Below are positions 22,242-30,169 of a stretch of DNA of 35,773 nt, in pieces. A program made the position numbers and the translations under genes. How positions within the stretch are numbered: the first letter of the stretch is position 1; the number at the start of each line of letters is the position of its first letter. The notes under the pieces were generated by a model that did no database searches, was not told the origin of the DNA, and worked only from the letters and a program-made list of their open reading frames with translations. Source of the DNA: Pseudomonadota bacterium (lineage in GTDB: Bacteria; Desulfobacterota; Syntrophobacteria; Syntrophobacterales; Syntrophobacteraceae); contig JAEZHY010000171.1 in NCBI GenBank assembly GCA_023416335.1, positions 1-35,773 of the forward strand, given 5' to 3'.

Positions 22242-24182
22242 TTAGCATTCAGTGAATGGACACGTCACGCAAATATCGGTCAGGAACTGGACCATAAAAC
22301 AGGTACCATTTCCTTCCTCACTTTGCACGAGAATCTGTCCGTTATGTTTCCGTATAATCCCGTACGCCACGGAGAGTCCCAGGCCGACACCGCTTTTCTC
22401 TTTCTTCGTGGAAAAGAAGGGTTCGAAGATCCGGTCGAGGTTTTCTTTCGGAATCCCGATGCCGGTATCGATTATCGTTACCTGGACCATGTTCCTCCCT
22501 GATTTGCACAGATGACTGCATTGCGGTTGAGTTTCGAAGCTTGTGGTCACACTCAGTATGCCACCGTCCGGCATGGCTTCGATCGCATTCCAGAAAATGT
22601 TTATGAAAGCCTGTTGAATCCGGCTGTAATCGCACCTCACCTGCGGGACCTCACCGGAATAGTCAGTCACGATCGAGATGTTGCTCATTTCGGCCCGGTG
22701 TCTGAGGATTCCGAGTGTCTTGTCCAGGATTTCATGAAGATCGTTTTCCTGAATCCTGATTTCGGGAGTTCGCGAGAAGTTCAGGAGGTTTCGGGCTATT
22801 TCGGCGCACCGTTTTGCCTCGTTGTTCACAAATCGGATGTAGTCCTGAAGCTCCGGGATTCTCTCCACTGGAAAAGGTTGTTGGCGAATGATTTTTTCCA
22901 GGAGCTTGTTGAACGTGAGGATGCTTGTCAGGGGGTTGTTTATCTCATGAGCTATTTCCGCCGAGAGTTTCCCGATTGAAGCGAGGCGCTGGGATAAATA
23001 CAGGGATTCCTGGAGCTGCTTTCTGACGGTGATATCCCGGACAAAGCTGACCATCGCGGTCCTGCCGTGGTGAATCGCGAGCGCCCCCATGGAGAAGACC
23101 GTAATCGACATCTGGTCTTTTCGGACCAGCTTGATTTCGTAGGTATCGCGCAGCGTTTCTCCCCGCAGCAGGCGCCTGTAGCAGTCGACTGCCGTTTGCT
23201 GGTCGTCGGGATGGATCACCTGGGACAGGCTCATCTCCTGAAGCTCGTCCAAGTTATATCCGGTTATCCGGCAGAAAGCCTGGTTCGCAAATCGGAAGCG
23301 GGCTTCGGACCCTTCATAGTCGGCAATAATGAAAATTCCCAGGTCGGCGATGTCGGCAGCCTTTGCAATCGCCCGCACCCGAACGGCGAAGTCCCTGAAT
23401 TTGTGTTCAAGTTTTCTGATTTTGCTTATGTCGCGAAACTGGCCGACCCTTCCCTTGAAACCGGTGGGAGTCGTTATTGGCAGGCTCCGGACCTGGTAGA
23501 AATGAGGTGAGGATGTGCGATGCTGGTACTCCCGAAAACCGCAGCTCTTGTCCTGCTCATCGTCGTTGCCGGCAGGCAGGGAGCAACATCCTTCCTTGTT
23601 GAACAGGGCTTTATAGCAGATCTCGCCGACATGGTTCCCGACGATCGAAACCAGGTTCCTGTTCATGTATTTTATTTTGAAGTCATTGGAGATTATGCAT
23701 ATCCCATCGTCGAGTGTATCCACAAACGACTGGAAGAACTCGCGCTCGAACTGGACGGCGGCCTGCAGCCTTTTCTCTTCGGAAATATCGCTGATCACGC
23801 CTTCGATGAAAAAACCGTCCTCCGTTTTTTCGACCGGTCCCCGCATCCATACCCAGCGCGATGTTCGGTCTTTTGTATTTAGCCTGAAACGTTCCGAATA
23901 ATAATCACCTCCGTCGCCGCACCCCTCAACCGAGTTCCGGACCGATGCCCTGTCGTCTTCGCACACAAATTCCAGAAAACTTCCCGTATGCCCGGCAAGG
24001 CTGGCCGGATCGATACCGGTAAGTTTGCCAAAAGTGTCTTCGAGGTAGTGAATTCGAAGTGACGAATCAAGCCTGAAACGTATAAGATCGCGAATTTTCA
24101 TATAATTTGGCGTGTGGGCAGGCTTGCTTGATTCGGAGAGAGGAATCGGGTCGGATTTTTCGGGCTTGGCCGTTTTGTTCAT
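22242..24182 (-). CDS. multi-PAS sensor histidine kinase
   Basis: A 646-residue protein with no membrane segment. Three PAS domains are visible (about 30-138, 150-257, 270-388; each of the last two ends in a D-I-S/T-x-x-K/R motif). PAS2 carries a cysteine cluster (C189, C199, C200, C214). Then come the phospho-acceptor helix with His412 (SAEIAHEINNPLTSILT) and the ATPase domain with N box (QQAFINIFWNAIEAM), G1 (DTGIGIP), F box (FEPFFSTK) and G2 (GVGLGLSVAYG). The protein ends in a short Cys-rich tail, ICVTCPFTEC. It should phosphorylate the regulator that follows at 22164. I chose the ATG at 24182 because GAGGGG precedes it; a frame extension to 24251 is less likely. The cytoplasmic PAS/Cys arrangement suggests sensing of redox or a small ligand, which is inference. 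Confidence 0.93.
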   Translation of the reverse strand: MNKTAKPEKSDPIPLSESSKPAHTPNYMKIRDLIRFRLDSSLRIHYLEDTFGKLTGIDPASLAGHTGSFLEFVCEDDRASVRNSVEGCGDGGDYYSERFRLNTKDRTSRWVWMRGPVEKTEDGFFIEGVISDISEEKRLQAAVQFEREFFQSFVDTLDDGICIISNDFKIKYMNRNLVSIVGNHVGEICYKALFNKEGCCSLPAGNDDEQDKSCGFREYQHRTSSPHFYQVRSLPITTPTGFKGRVGQFRDISKIRKLEHKFRDFAVRVRAIAKAADIADLGIFIIADYEGSEARFRFANQAFCRITGYNLDELQEMSLSQVIHPDDQQTAVDCYRRLLRGETLRDTYEIKLVRKDQMSITVFSMGALAIHHGRTAMVSFVRDITVRKQLQESLYLSQRLASIGKLSAEIAHEINNPLTSILTFNKLLEKIIRQQPFPVERIPELQDYIRFVNNEAKRCAEIARNLLNFSRTPEIRIQENDLHEILDKTLGILRHRAEMSNISIVTDYSGEVPQVRCDYSRIQQAFINIFWNAIEAMPDGGILSVTTSFETQPQCSHLCKSGRNMVQVTIIDTGIGIPKENLDRIFEPFFSTKKEKSGVGLGLSVAYGIIRKHNGQILVQSEEGNGTCFMVQFLTDICVTCPFTEC

Positions 24183-24308
24183 GGCTAACCCCTCTTCTGG
24201 GGATGGGATAAGGCAGCGGCAGTCGTACGGAAAACATGTACAAACTATCACTTATGAAGTGAATTTCCTAGTTCCAATGAGGGTTATTGGAGGAAAATAA
24301 GGAAAAGC

Positions 24309-25160
24309 CTAAGGCGAGGGAGGTTGAGGTGAAGTGACGAGCATCACTTTGGCTGCCAGTCTTTCGATTGCGGCAGCTTCGTCGATGTTGCCGCGATTGC
24401 GGCAGCCATTTGCAAATATGCGGGTTTTTGCCTGTAATACCCGTCGGGCCGCTTCCGCTTGAGTGTCGTCGAGGGTGCCGGTTTGCAGCAGTTTTACAAT
24501 AGAGAAAATCCGGTACCGGTCGAGTGCCGGAACGGTGGCGGATAGCTGGTCCGGATGGCCGCCGCGTTTTTTTACCAGCTTCTGATGAACCAGGCCGATT
24601 GGGAACCGGCATCCGATTCTGAGCCACAGGTCATAGTCCTCGCAGGCGGGAAGGGACTCGTCGAAAAGGCCGACGATGTCGAAAAGACTCCGATGCATCA
24701 TGACCGCCGAAGGACTGATGAGGCACCTTTCGAGCAGCCGGGGGAAACAGTGGCCCTCCGGCTGTTTGTGATATTTTCGCGGATTCAGATGTTCGCCGTT
24801 TCGAATCCAGACCTCTTCGGTCTGACAAATGAGCAAATCCGGGTGCGAAGATAAGAACTGCATCTGTGCGGACAGCTTTCCCGGGAGCCATAGGTCGTCG
24901 GAGTCGAGAAAAGCTATCCACTCGCCACGCGCCTCGGAGATTCCGCGATTTCTGGCTGCGCTCACTCCGGAATGCTCCCGCCGGATCAACCTGATATCGC
25001 CGGGCAAATAGGCAAGGGCCGCCCGGATATCTTCGTATGATCCGTCGTCGACCACGATCGTTTCAAAACACCCGGGTACCCTTTTTTGAGCAAGGACGGA
25101 CAGAACGGCCTCGCGGAGCAGTTCGCTCCGGTTGAAAGTCGGGACGATAACGCTTATCAT
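24309..25160 (-). CDS. family 2 glycosyltransferase
   Basis: A 283-residue GT-A protein. It begins MISVIVPTFNRSELLREAVL, the canonical GT2 start, followed by the nucleotide-binding VVDDGSYED, the SGVSAARNRGISEA stretch and the metal-binding D86-S-D88 (AFLDSDDLWLPGKL). The acceptor-side motif CEDYDLWLRI is present. It transfers a sugar from a nucleotide sugar, probably in envelope polysaccharide or glycolipid assembly; substrate unknown. The ATG at 25160 starts directly at the fold; an extension to 25286 would add 42 residues of unrelated sequence. It is not in a polysaccharide cluster here, but between a two-component operon and the cobalamin locus. Confidence 0.9.
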   Translation of the reverse strand: MISVIVPTFNRSELLREAVLSVLAQKRVPGCFETIVVDDGSYEDIRAALAYLPGDIRLIRREHSGVSAARNRGISEARGEWIAFLDSDDLWLPGKLSAQMQFLSSHPDLLICQTEEVWIRNGEHLNPRKYHKQPEGHCFPRLLERCLISPSAVMMHRSLFDIVGLFDESLPACEDYDLWLRIGCRFPIGLVHQKLVKKRGGHPDQLSATVPALDRYRIFSIVKLLQTGTLDDTQAEAARRVLQAKTRIFANGCRNRGNIDEAAAIERLAAKVMLVTSPQPPSP

Positions 25161-25281
25161 TTCGGAACCCGACAAAATGAGTAGCGGCAGATGTGCATAA
25201 AGATTGACCTCCAGGAGTAAATACGATAGAGATATAGCAATCGAGGCAAGTAGATGCTTGCTGGTGTCTCGGACGCACAAG

Positions 25282-25314
25282 TTCAAAGAATAACAAATTC
25301 CATCGTTCTTTGAA
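25282..25314. promoter_or_regulatory. perfect 9-base inverted repeat before the cobalamin locus
   Basis: TTCAAAGAA at 25282-25290 and TTCTTTGAA at 25306-25314 are exact reverse complements separated by 15 bases. It ends 7 bases before the riboswitch closing stem, so it overlaps the likely promoter. A repressor or activator site is plausible. Confidence 0.45.
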
Positions 25315-25321
25315 ATTATTG

Positions 25322-25494
25322 AGATTCAGGTATCTCATTTTTCGGATTTAAAAGGGAAGACGGTGCGAAACCGTCGCGGTCCCGCCGCTGTAAACGGGGA
25401 CGAAAGCCATAAGTGACCCACTGGCCGCGCAGAAGCCGGCCGGGAAGGGATGGCGAGTAGGGCGATCCGTGAGCCAGAAAACCTGCCTGAGTCT
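25322..25494 (+). ncRNA. cobalamin riboswitch upstream of cbiC operon
   Basis: AGATTCAGG (25322-25330) and CCTGAGTCT (25486-25494) form the closing stem, with one G-U pair. Inside are AAAAGGGAAGACGGTG, GAAACCGTC, the GCCGCTGTAAACGGGGA core, CCATAAGTGACCCACTG, and the B12 box GCCAGAAAACCTGCC. This is the standard cobalamin riboswitch core. With the terminator at 25575-25625 it should stop transcription of the cbi/transport operon when cobalamin is high. Confidence 0.95.
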
Positions 25495-25574
25495 ACAGGG
25501 GTTCTCGAACGAATCCGTGTTTCGGGGGACGAGGTCTTTCCCTGACAAGAGAGGATCAAGTTGAGCTGGGTGCA

Positions 25575-25625
25575 GTCCTTGAGTTCCCAATACATTTTGT
25601 TTGGGACCAGGGACTTTTTTGTTTT
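25575..25625 (+). terminator. intrinsic terminator of the cbi operon riboswitch
   Basis: GTCCTTGAGTTCCCA pairs with TGGGACCAGGGAC (small bulges allowed), followed by TTTTTTGTTTTT. It lies 80 bases after the riboswitch and before cbiC. This rules out a cbiC start at the ATG in the right arm of this hairpin at 25601. Confidence 0.85.
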
Positions 25626-25702
25626 TGGCGATCCACTTATCAAGGCAAAATCAAGTGATACTTCAGTTTCCCCCCAGGTGCACGAAGAATCGCCCCGGCC
25701 TG

Positions 25703-26326
25703 GTGAAGGCGGGACGTGAAATCGAAAACGAAAGTTTCAGAATTATCGACGAGGAAATGGGCGACCATGCGTTTCCTCACGATCAGTGGCAGATTGTTCG
25801 GCGTGTGATCCACACGACGGGCGATTTTGATTACGCACAGAGAATACGCTTTACCCCTGATGCCGTTTCGTCGGGGATCGAAGCAATCAGGAACGGAGCG
25901 TGCATCTTTGCGGATACGCGAATGCTCCGTGTGGGCCTTGCGCCCTGGCGGCTTGGATGGAACTGCAACGATGTTGTCTGTCCTTCCGAGAGCGAGGAAG
26001 CGCAGCAATTGGCCGAGAGTACCGGCACGACGCGGACTTCCGCCGCATTCCGCAGCTGCGCGGAACGCCTCAACGGGGCGGTAATAGCAATCGGTAACGC
26101 TCCGACGGCGCTCCAGGAAGTCATTGGGCTGATCGAGAAAGAAGATATTCGGCCGGCTCTGGTGATAGGCGTCCCGGTCGGGTTCGTACAGGCGGAGGAA
26201 TCCAAGGCCTCCTTGTGGCAAATGGGCGGTCAGCCTGCAATTACCGTTCTGGGAAGGAAAGGCGGCAGCACGGTGGCTGTTGCCATAATTCATGCACTCC
26301 TGGAACTTGCGAAAGCGGATAAGTAG
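25703..26326 (+). CDS. cbiC: precorrin-8X / cobalt-precorrin-8 methylmutase
   Basis: The protein carries the CbiC/CobH landmarks: IENESFRIIDEE near the start, RRVIHTTGDFDYA with the catalytic histidine, IFADTRMLRVGL, GNAPTAL, VIGVPVGFVQAEESK and LGRKGGSTVAVAI at the end. It moves the C11 methyl group to C12 to give (cobalt-)hydrogenobyrinic product. With a GTG start at 25703 the length is 207 residues, close to the family norm. A GTG at 25655, with AAGG upstream, would add 16 residues and is the main alternative. It is the first gene after the riboswitch and terminator. Confidence 0.95.
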   Translation: MKAGREIENESFRIIDEEMGDHAFPHDQWQIVRRVIHTTGDFDYAQRIRFTPDAVSSGIEAIRNGACIFADTRMLRVGLAPWRLGWNCNDVVCPSESEEAQQLAESTGTTRTSAAFRSCAERLNGAVIAIGNAPTALQEVIGLIEKEDIRPALVIGVPVGFVQAEESKASLWQMGGQPAITVLGRKGGSTVAVAIIHALLELAKADK

Positions 26327-26366
26327 CTGCCCGCTTCGCTTTTATTTTATATTGACGGTCGAGGTC

Positions 26367-26383
26367 GGTGATTTTCAATCACC
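26367..26383. other. short intercistronic hairpin between cbiC and cbiL
   Basis: GGTGATT and AATCACC form a perfect 7-bp stem with a 3-base loop. There is no T-run after it. It may be a minor RNA structure in the operon. Confidence 0.35.
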
Positions 26384-26414
26384 ATCCGGATTAGGCCTGC
26401 GGTAGAGGATAATT

Positions 26415-27137
26415 ATGCTGGGCACATTATATGGGATCGGAGTCGGACCCGGTGATCCGGAGCTGCTCACAATCAAAGCGGTGAAGGTCCTCAAGAGTGT
26501 TTCACATGTATTTGCAGCCGCGTCGAGCAGCAACGATTATAGTCTGGCCCAGAGCATTGTCACGGAACACCTGCAGCCGGGTGTGCCCGTCGATCATCTC
26601 TCATTTCCAATGACCTTCAACCCGGAGCGCCTGGAGGATGCGTGGCAGGCCAACTGCGAAAAGATCGTGCAGATCCTGCAGCAGGGCAGGGACGTCGCGT
26701 TCCTCACCCTGGGCGACCCTCTCACGTTCAGTACTTTTATCTACATTATGCGGAAAATCGAGAGAAGGCTTCCGGAGGTTTCGATCAGGATCGTGCCCGG
26801 GATAACCTCCTTTCAGGCCGCGGCCGCATGTGCCAACCTTCCGCTTGCCGAGGGAGAGGAAGCGATCACGATCCTTTCGGGCGCAAAGGGCGGAAACCGG
26901 ATCAAACATGCCGTCGAGTGCGCTGAGAATGTCGTGCTGATGAAGACCTACAAAAGGTTTCCCCAAATCCTCTCACAGATAAAGGAAGAGGGCCTCGAAG
27001 ACCATGTTTGCTTCGTCAGCCGGTGTGGCCTGGATGGGGAGATCGTCGAGCGGGACTTCGAAAAGCTGAGCAAAATGGAGCAACCGAACTATCTCTCTCT
27101 CATGATCATCAAGAAGAACGGTCTCAATAAGAAATAA
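26415..27137 (+). CDS. cbiL: precorrin-2 / cobalt-precorrin-2 C20-methyltransferase
   Basis: A 240-residue tetrapyrrole methylase. It begins GTLYGIGVGPGDPELLTIKA, the SAM-binding signature. It continues with SFPMTFN, VAFLTLGDPLTFSTFIYI (second SAM loop), VPGITSFQAAAACANLPL and LMKTYKRFP, all typical of CbiL/CobI. It methylates C20 of (cobalt-)precorrin-2 with SAM. GAGG stands seven bases before the ATG. With CbiD present, the cobalt-early anaerobic route is inferred. Confidence 0.95.
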   Translation: MLGTLYGIGVGPGDPELLTIKAVKVLKSVSHVFAAASSSNDYSLAQSIVTEHLQPGVPVDHLSFPMTFNPERLEDAWQANCEKIVQILQQGRDVAFLTLGDPLTFSTFIYIMRKIERRLPEVSIRIVPGITSFQAAAACANLPLAEGEEAITILSGAKGGNRIKHAVECAENVVLMKTYKRFPQILSQIKEEGLEDHVCFVSRCGLDGEIVERDFEKLSKMEQPNYLSLMIIKKNGLNKK

Positions 27138-27337
27138 TATCGCCCGTGGGCGGACGGGACGGCATCGGCAGTCAAACGAAGAGGCAAAAGACAAAAACTC
27201 ACAACCACGAAATTCCTTGAGCAGCACAGCCCCAACCAAAATACGAAAGGCAAAAGCTTACAACCACGAAATACACGAAAATCGCGAAAGAAAACAATGG
27301 GATAAGGTCGCAGGAAAATGACCGGTAGTCGTACGAA
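27138..27337. repeat. 200-base gap with AACCACGAAAT repeats
   Basis: The sequence AGGCAAAAG...CACAACCACGAAAT at about 27182-27211 recurs at about 27246-27274 as AGGCAAAAGCTTACAACCACGAAAT, followed by ACACGAAAATCGCGAAA. It splits cbiL from the importer permease. Such A-rich repeats are common between genes in this group (general experience). No terminator was seen. Confidence 0.55.
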
Positions 27338-28429
27338 ATGAGCGAGCACGCATCCTCTTACACAAAAACGGGCACTGCCTGCCGGACTCGCTTTGCTTCC
27401 GCCCGATACCTTCTTTGGGCCGGCTTCATCCTGGTTATTGTTTTTATCGCGTTCATAAGCTCCGGACTCGGAGCGTTCAAGACCCCTTACAGCTCCATAG
27501 CGAAACTCTGGCTGGCGCCATTCTTTCCGGGTCTGGCGGCCGGGATTGACGAGACGGTCCGATACATCGTCATGAACGTGAGGCTTGCGAGGATCTGCCT
27601 CGCGCTTCTCGTCGGCGGGGCACTCGGGCTTGCCGGGACCGTTTATCAGGGCGTCCTTCTGAACCCCCTGGCCGATCCTTTTACACTGGGGATTTCGACG
27701 GGGGCCGCGTTCGGTGCCTCCCTGGCAATCCTGATCGGGGTAGGTTCGGTTCATTTCCTGGGCGTGAGCGCTCTGCCGATTGCCGCTTTCCTTGGCGCCC
27801 TCCTGGCCCTTTATCTCGTCTATCTCCTGGGAAGCGTTGACGGGCGCATCCACGTCGTTACGATCGTACTCGCAGGGATTATTGTTTCGACCTTCCTTTC
27901 AGCCATGATCAGCCTTCTCAAGAGCCTCAACGAAGAATCCGTTTCCACCATTGTTTTCTGGATAATGGGGAGTCTTTCCGGAAAGAGCTGGACGCACGTG
28001 CTGCTCGTTTTGCCCTATTTCGTCCTGGGAGCGGCGGCGATCTGCTGCTTCATCCGCGAACTGGACATGCTGAGCCTTGGAGACGTCCAGGCACAGCAAT
28101 TGGGAGTCAACGTGCAGCGGGTCCGTTTCTGGCTCCTCCTGGCAGCATCCATGATTACCGCGGCGGCGGTCGCCGTGAGCGGCATCATCGGCTTTGTCGG
28201 TCTAGTGATTCCCCATCTTGTCCGCCTGGCACTGGGGCCGCGGCATAGAGTGCTCATCCCGGCCGCGCTCCTGGCCGGAGGGCTCCTGGTGCTGATTTCG
28301 GATTCAATTGCCAGAAGCATTTTGCCCGGAGGCGCCGAGATTCCCGTAGGCATCGTCACTGCAATTATTGGAGGACCGTTCTTTTGCTATCTCCTGTTGC
28401 GCAGAAAACAGCAGCTCCGGTTGCAGTAA
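27338..28429 (+). CDS. FecCD/BtuC-type ABC importer permease, predicted corrinoid (or metal-chelate) uptake
   Basis: A 363-residue polytopic protein with about ten hydrophobic helices. Family motifs include RLARICLALLVGGALGLAGT, QGVLLNPLADPFTLGISTGA, GDVQAQQLGVNV (ATPase-contact region) and GFVGLVIPHLVRLALG. It forms the inner-membrane channel of a type II importer. Family members carry vitamin B12, haem or ferric siderophores. The riboswitch-controlled operon, between cbiL and cbiD, argues for a corrinoid or cobalt-related ligand; this is inference. A Cys-containing stretch, AAAICCFIREL, lies in a loop. The gene overlaps the ATPase gene by 46 bases. Confidence 0.92.
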   Translation: MSEHASSYTKTGTACRTRFASARYLLWAGFILVIVFIAFISSGLGAFKTPYSSIAKLWLAPFFPGLAAGIDETVRYIVMNVRLARICLALLVGGALGLAGTVYQGVLLNPLADPFTLGISTGAAFGASLAILIGVGSVHFLGVSALPIAAFLGALLALYLVYLLGSVDGRIHVVTIVLAGIIVSTFLSAMISLLKSLNEESVSTIVFWIMGSLSGKSWTHVLLVLPYFVLGAAAICCFIRELDMLSLGDVQAQQLGVNVQRVRFWLLLAASMITAAAVAVSGIIGFVGLVIPHLVRLALGPRHRVLIPAALLAGGLLVLISDSIARSILPGGAEIPVGIVTAIIGGPFFCYLLLRRKQQLRLQ

Positions 28430-29196
28430 AAGTATCTGAGCTGCACTGCGGGTATTCCGGCATCGAGATACTGAAGGGGATATCCTTTTCGGTCGATCGT
28501 GGGGAATTTGTCGGAATACTGGGTCCGAACGGGGCCGGAAAATCGACCCTGGTGCTTGCCCTGAGCGGGATCATTCCGCTGCAGAACGGCTCCGTCGAGA
28601 TCCTGGGGACGAACATAGAGCGCCTCAAGTTAAAGGAACGCGCCCGAAGGCTTGCTGTTCTGACCCAGGACGGCGATATGCGCTTTCCCTTCTCATGCAG
28701 GGAAGTCGTTGCGATGGGCCGCTACCCGCACAAGAAGCGCTGGCAGATGGACAGCATCGAAGACTTTGAAGCCGTCGAAAAGGCCATTGCTTTGACCGAC
28801 ACGGGCATGCTGGCCGAGCGGCCGATAGGTGCCGTAAGCGGAGGCGAGAGGCAGCGGGTGCTCATGGCGAAGTCGCTTGCACAGGAAGCCCCGGTTGTGA
28901 TTCTTGACGAAGCGACATCAGCCATGGACGTGCATCGGAAACTCCAGGTCTTCAGGGTGCTGGAAAGACTCAACAGGGAAGAGAACCTGACGGTGTTTGC
29001 CGTCCTGCACGACATCAATCTTGCCGCGCTTTTCTGCCGCAGGATGCTTTTCCTGAAAGACGGGATACTGGAGGCGGACGGCCTGACGAACGAGGTGCTG
29101 ACGCCGGAGATACTCGAAAGTGTTTACCAGACCAGGGTTATGGTCCAGGATATCGATTGGGGCGGGAAAAAGCAGGTGATTTTCCTGCCGAGGTGA
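28384..29196 (+). CDS. ABC importer ATPase (BtuD/FecE type)
   Basis: A 270-residue ATPase. It has Walker A GPNGAGKST (about residue 47-55), the Q-loop (LTQDG), signature VSGGERQRVLMAKSL, Walker B VVILDEATSAMD and the H-loop histidine (VLHDINLA). It powers the adjacent permease. The start is a TTG at 28384, inside the permease coding sequence; GGAGG stands 9 bases upstream, which supports it. The 46-base overlap implies translational coupling with the permease. Confidence 0.93.
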   Translation: MLSPVAQKTAAPVAVKVSELHCGYSGIEILKGISFSVDRGEFVGILGPNGAGKSTLVLALSGIIPLQNGSVEILGTNIERLKLKERARRLAVLTQDGDMRFPFSCREVVAMGRYPHKKRWQMDSIEDFEAVEKAIALTDTGMLAERPIGAVSGGERQRVLMAKSLAQEAPVVILDEATSAMDVHRKLQVFRVLERLNREENLTVFAVLHDINLAALFCRRMLFLKDGILEADGLTNEVLTPEILESVYQTRVMVQDIDWGGKKQVIFLPR

Positions 29197-29233
29197 CGGG
29201 AGTGTATGTTGATTTATCATTCAGGTTTTTATC

Positions 29234-30169
29234 ATGAGGCATAACGTGTTTTTTCGAAGGCTAAAGAAACTCCTGTTGTTCGTTCTTTTTACCGTTTGTA
29301 CCATTCCTTTCTTTGTCTCTCCCGCTGTATCCGTCGAAATCACCGACGACCTCGGGCAAAAAATCTCCCTGCAGCAGCCCGCTCATAGAATCATCCCGCT
29401 TTATGGCGCTTTCGCCGAGATGCTGTTTTCGATCGGGGCGGGAGATTTCGTAGTTGCCCGTACCCAGGCCGACAACTATCCTCCCCGACTTACCGATCTC
29501 CCTTCAGTCGGGACCCATATGCGGCCCAATGTCGAGATGATTATGGGATTGAAGCCCGATCTGGTCATCCAGAGCGCTACGCGCAGAGATGAGACCCCCG
29601 AGATTTCGCGCCTTTCCGACTCAGGAATCCCCGTTGCCGTCTTCGCCCCGAGGAATTTTCCGGAGATATTTTCCGTTATCGAAAGGCTCGGTGTTCTAAC
29701 GGGACATTCGTCGGAAGCATCGGTATTCGTGGAAACTCTCAGATCGAGGCTTGCGGCCGTGCGTGACAAACTGGCCGGTGTGGAAACAAAGCCCAAAGTG
29801 TTCTTTGAAATTCGTGCCGAACCGCTTACAGGGGCGGGTTACGGCTCGATCGTCCAGGAGATTCTGAACGCGGTGGCGGCGGAAAACGCGTTGAAAAACG
29901 ATAAGGCCATCGTGCAATACAATATTGAGGCGCTCCTAGTGCAAAACCCGGATTTTTATATTGTGCAGGAAGGGCCGATGAACAGGAACCCGATGCCCCC
30001 CGCAAAGCGGCCCCACTTCGACCGGCTGAAATGCGTGCAGGAGGGCAGGGTCCTGACGGCCGACGAATTCATCTTCTCGCGGCCGGGTCCGAGGTGCGTC
30101 GATGCCGTCGAGCAGTTGGCGGCGGTTCTCTACCCTGACCGGTTTCCAAAAGGGAATAAGAACCAGTAA
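29234..30169 (+). CDS. periplasmic corrinoid/metal-chelate-binding protein (BtuF/FecB type)
   Basis: A 311-residue protein. A signal peptide (MRHNVFFRRLKKLLLFVLFT, then ~12 residues to SPAVSV) is followed by the TroA/BtuF-type fold: VEITDDLGQKISL, RIIPLYGAFAEMLFSIGA, VGTHMRPNVEMIMGLKPDLV and the long backbone helix around ERLGVLTGHSSEASVFVETL. No lipobox cysteine is visible, so it should be a soluble periplasmic protein. It delivers ligand to the preceding permease/ATPase pair. Its stop overlaps the cbiD start by one base (TAATG). Confidence 0.9.
   Translation: MRHNVFFRRLKKLLLFVLFTVCTIPFFVSPAVSVEITDDLGQKISLQQPAHRIIPLYGAFAEMLFSIGAGDFVVARTQADNYPPRLTDLPSVGTHMRPNVEMIMGLKPDLVIQSATRRDETPEISRLSDSGIPVAVFAPRNFPEIFSVIERLGVLTGHSSEASVFVETLRSRLAAVRDKLAGVETKPKVFFEIRAEPLTGAGYGSIVQEILNAVAAENALKNDKAIVQYNIEALLVQNPDFYIVQEGPMNRNPMPPAKRPHFDRLKCVQEGRVLTADEFIFSRPGPRCVDAVEQLAAVLYPDRFPKGNKNQ

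Noticed and set aside
25601..25702. Extending cbiC to the ATG at 25601
   Set aside because: That ATG lies in the right arm of the riboswitch terminator, and the added residues are not part of the CbiC family.
27338..30169. Assigning the importer firmly as BtuCDF
   Set aside because: The family includes haem and siderophore importers with the same motifs; only the riboswitch context points to corrinoids, so no gene symbols were given.
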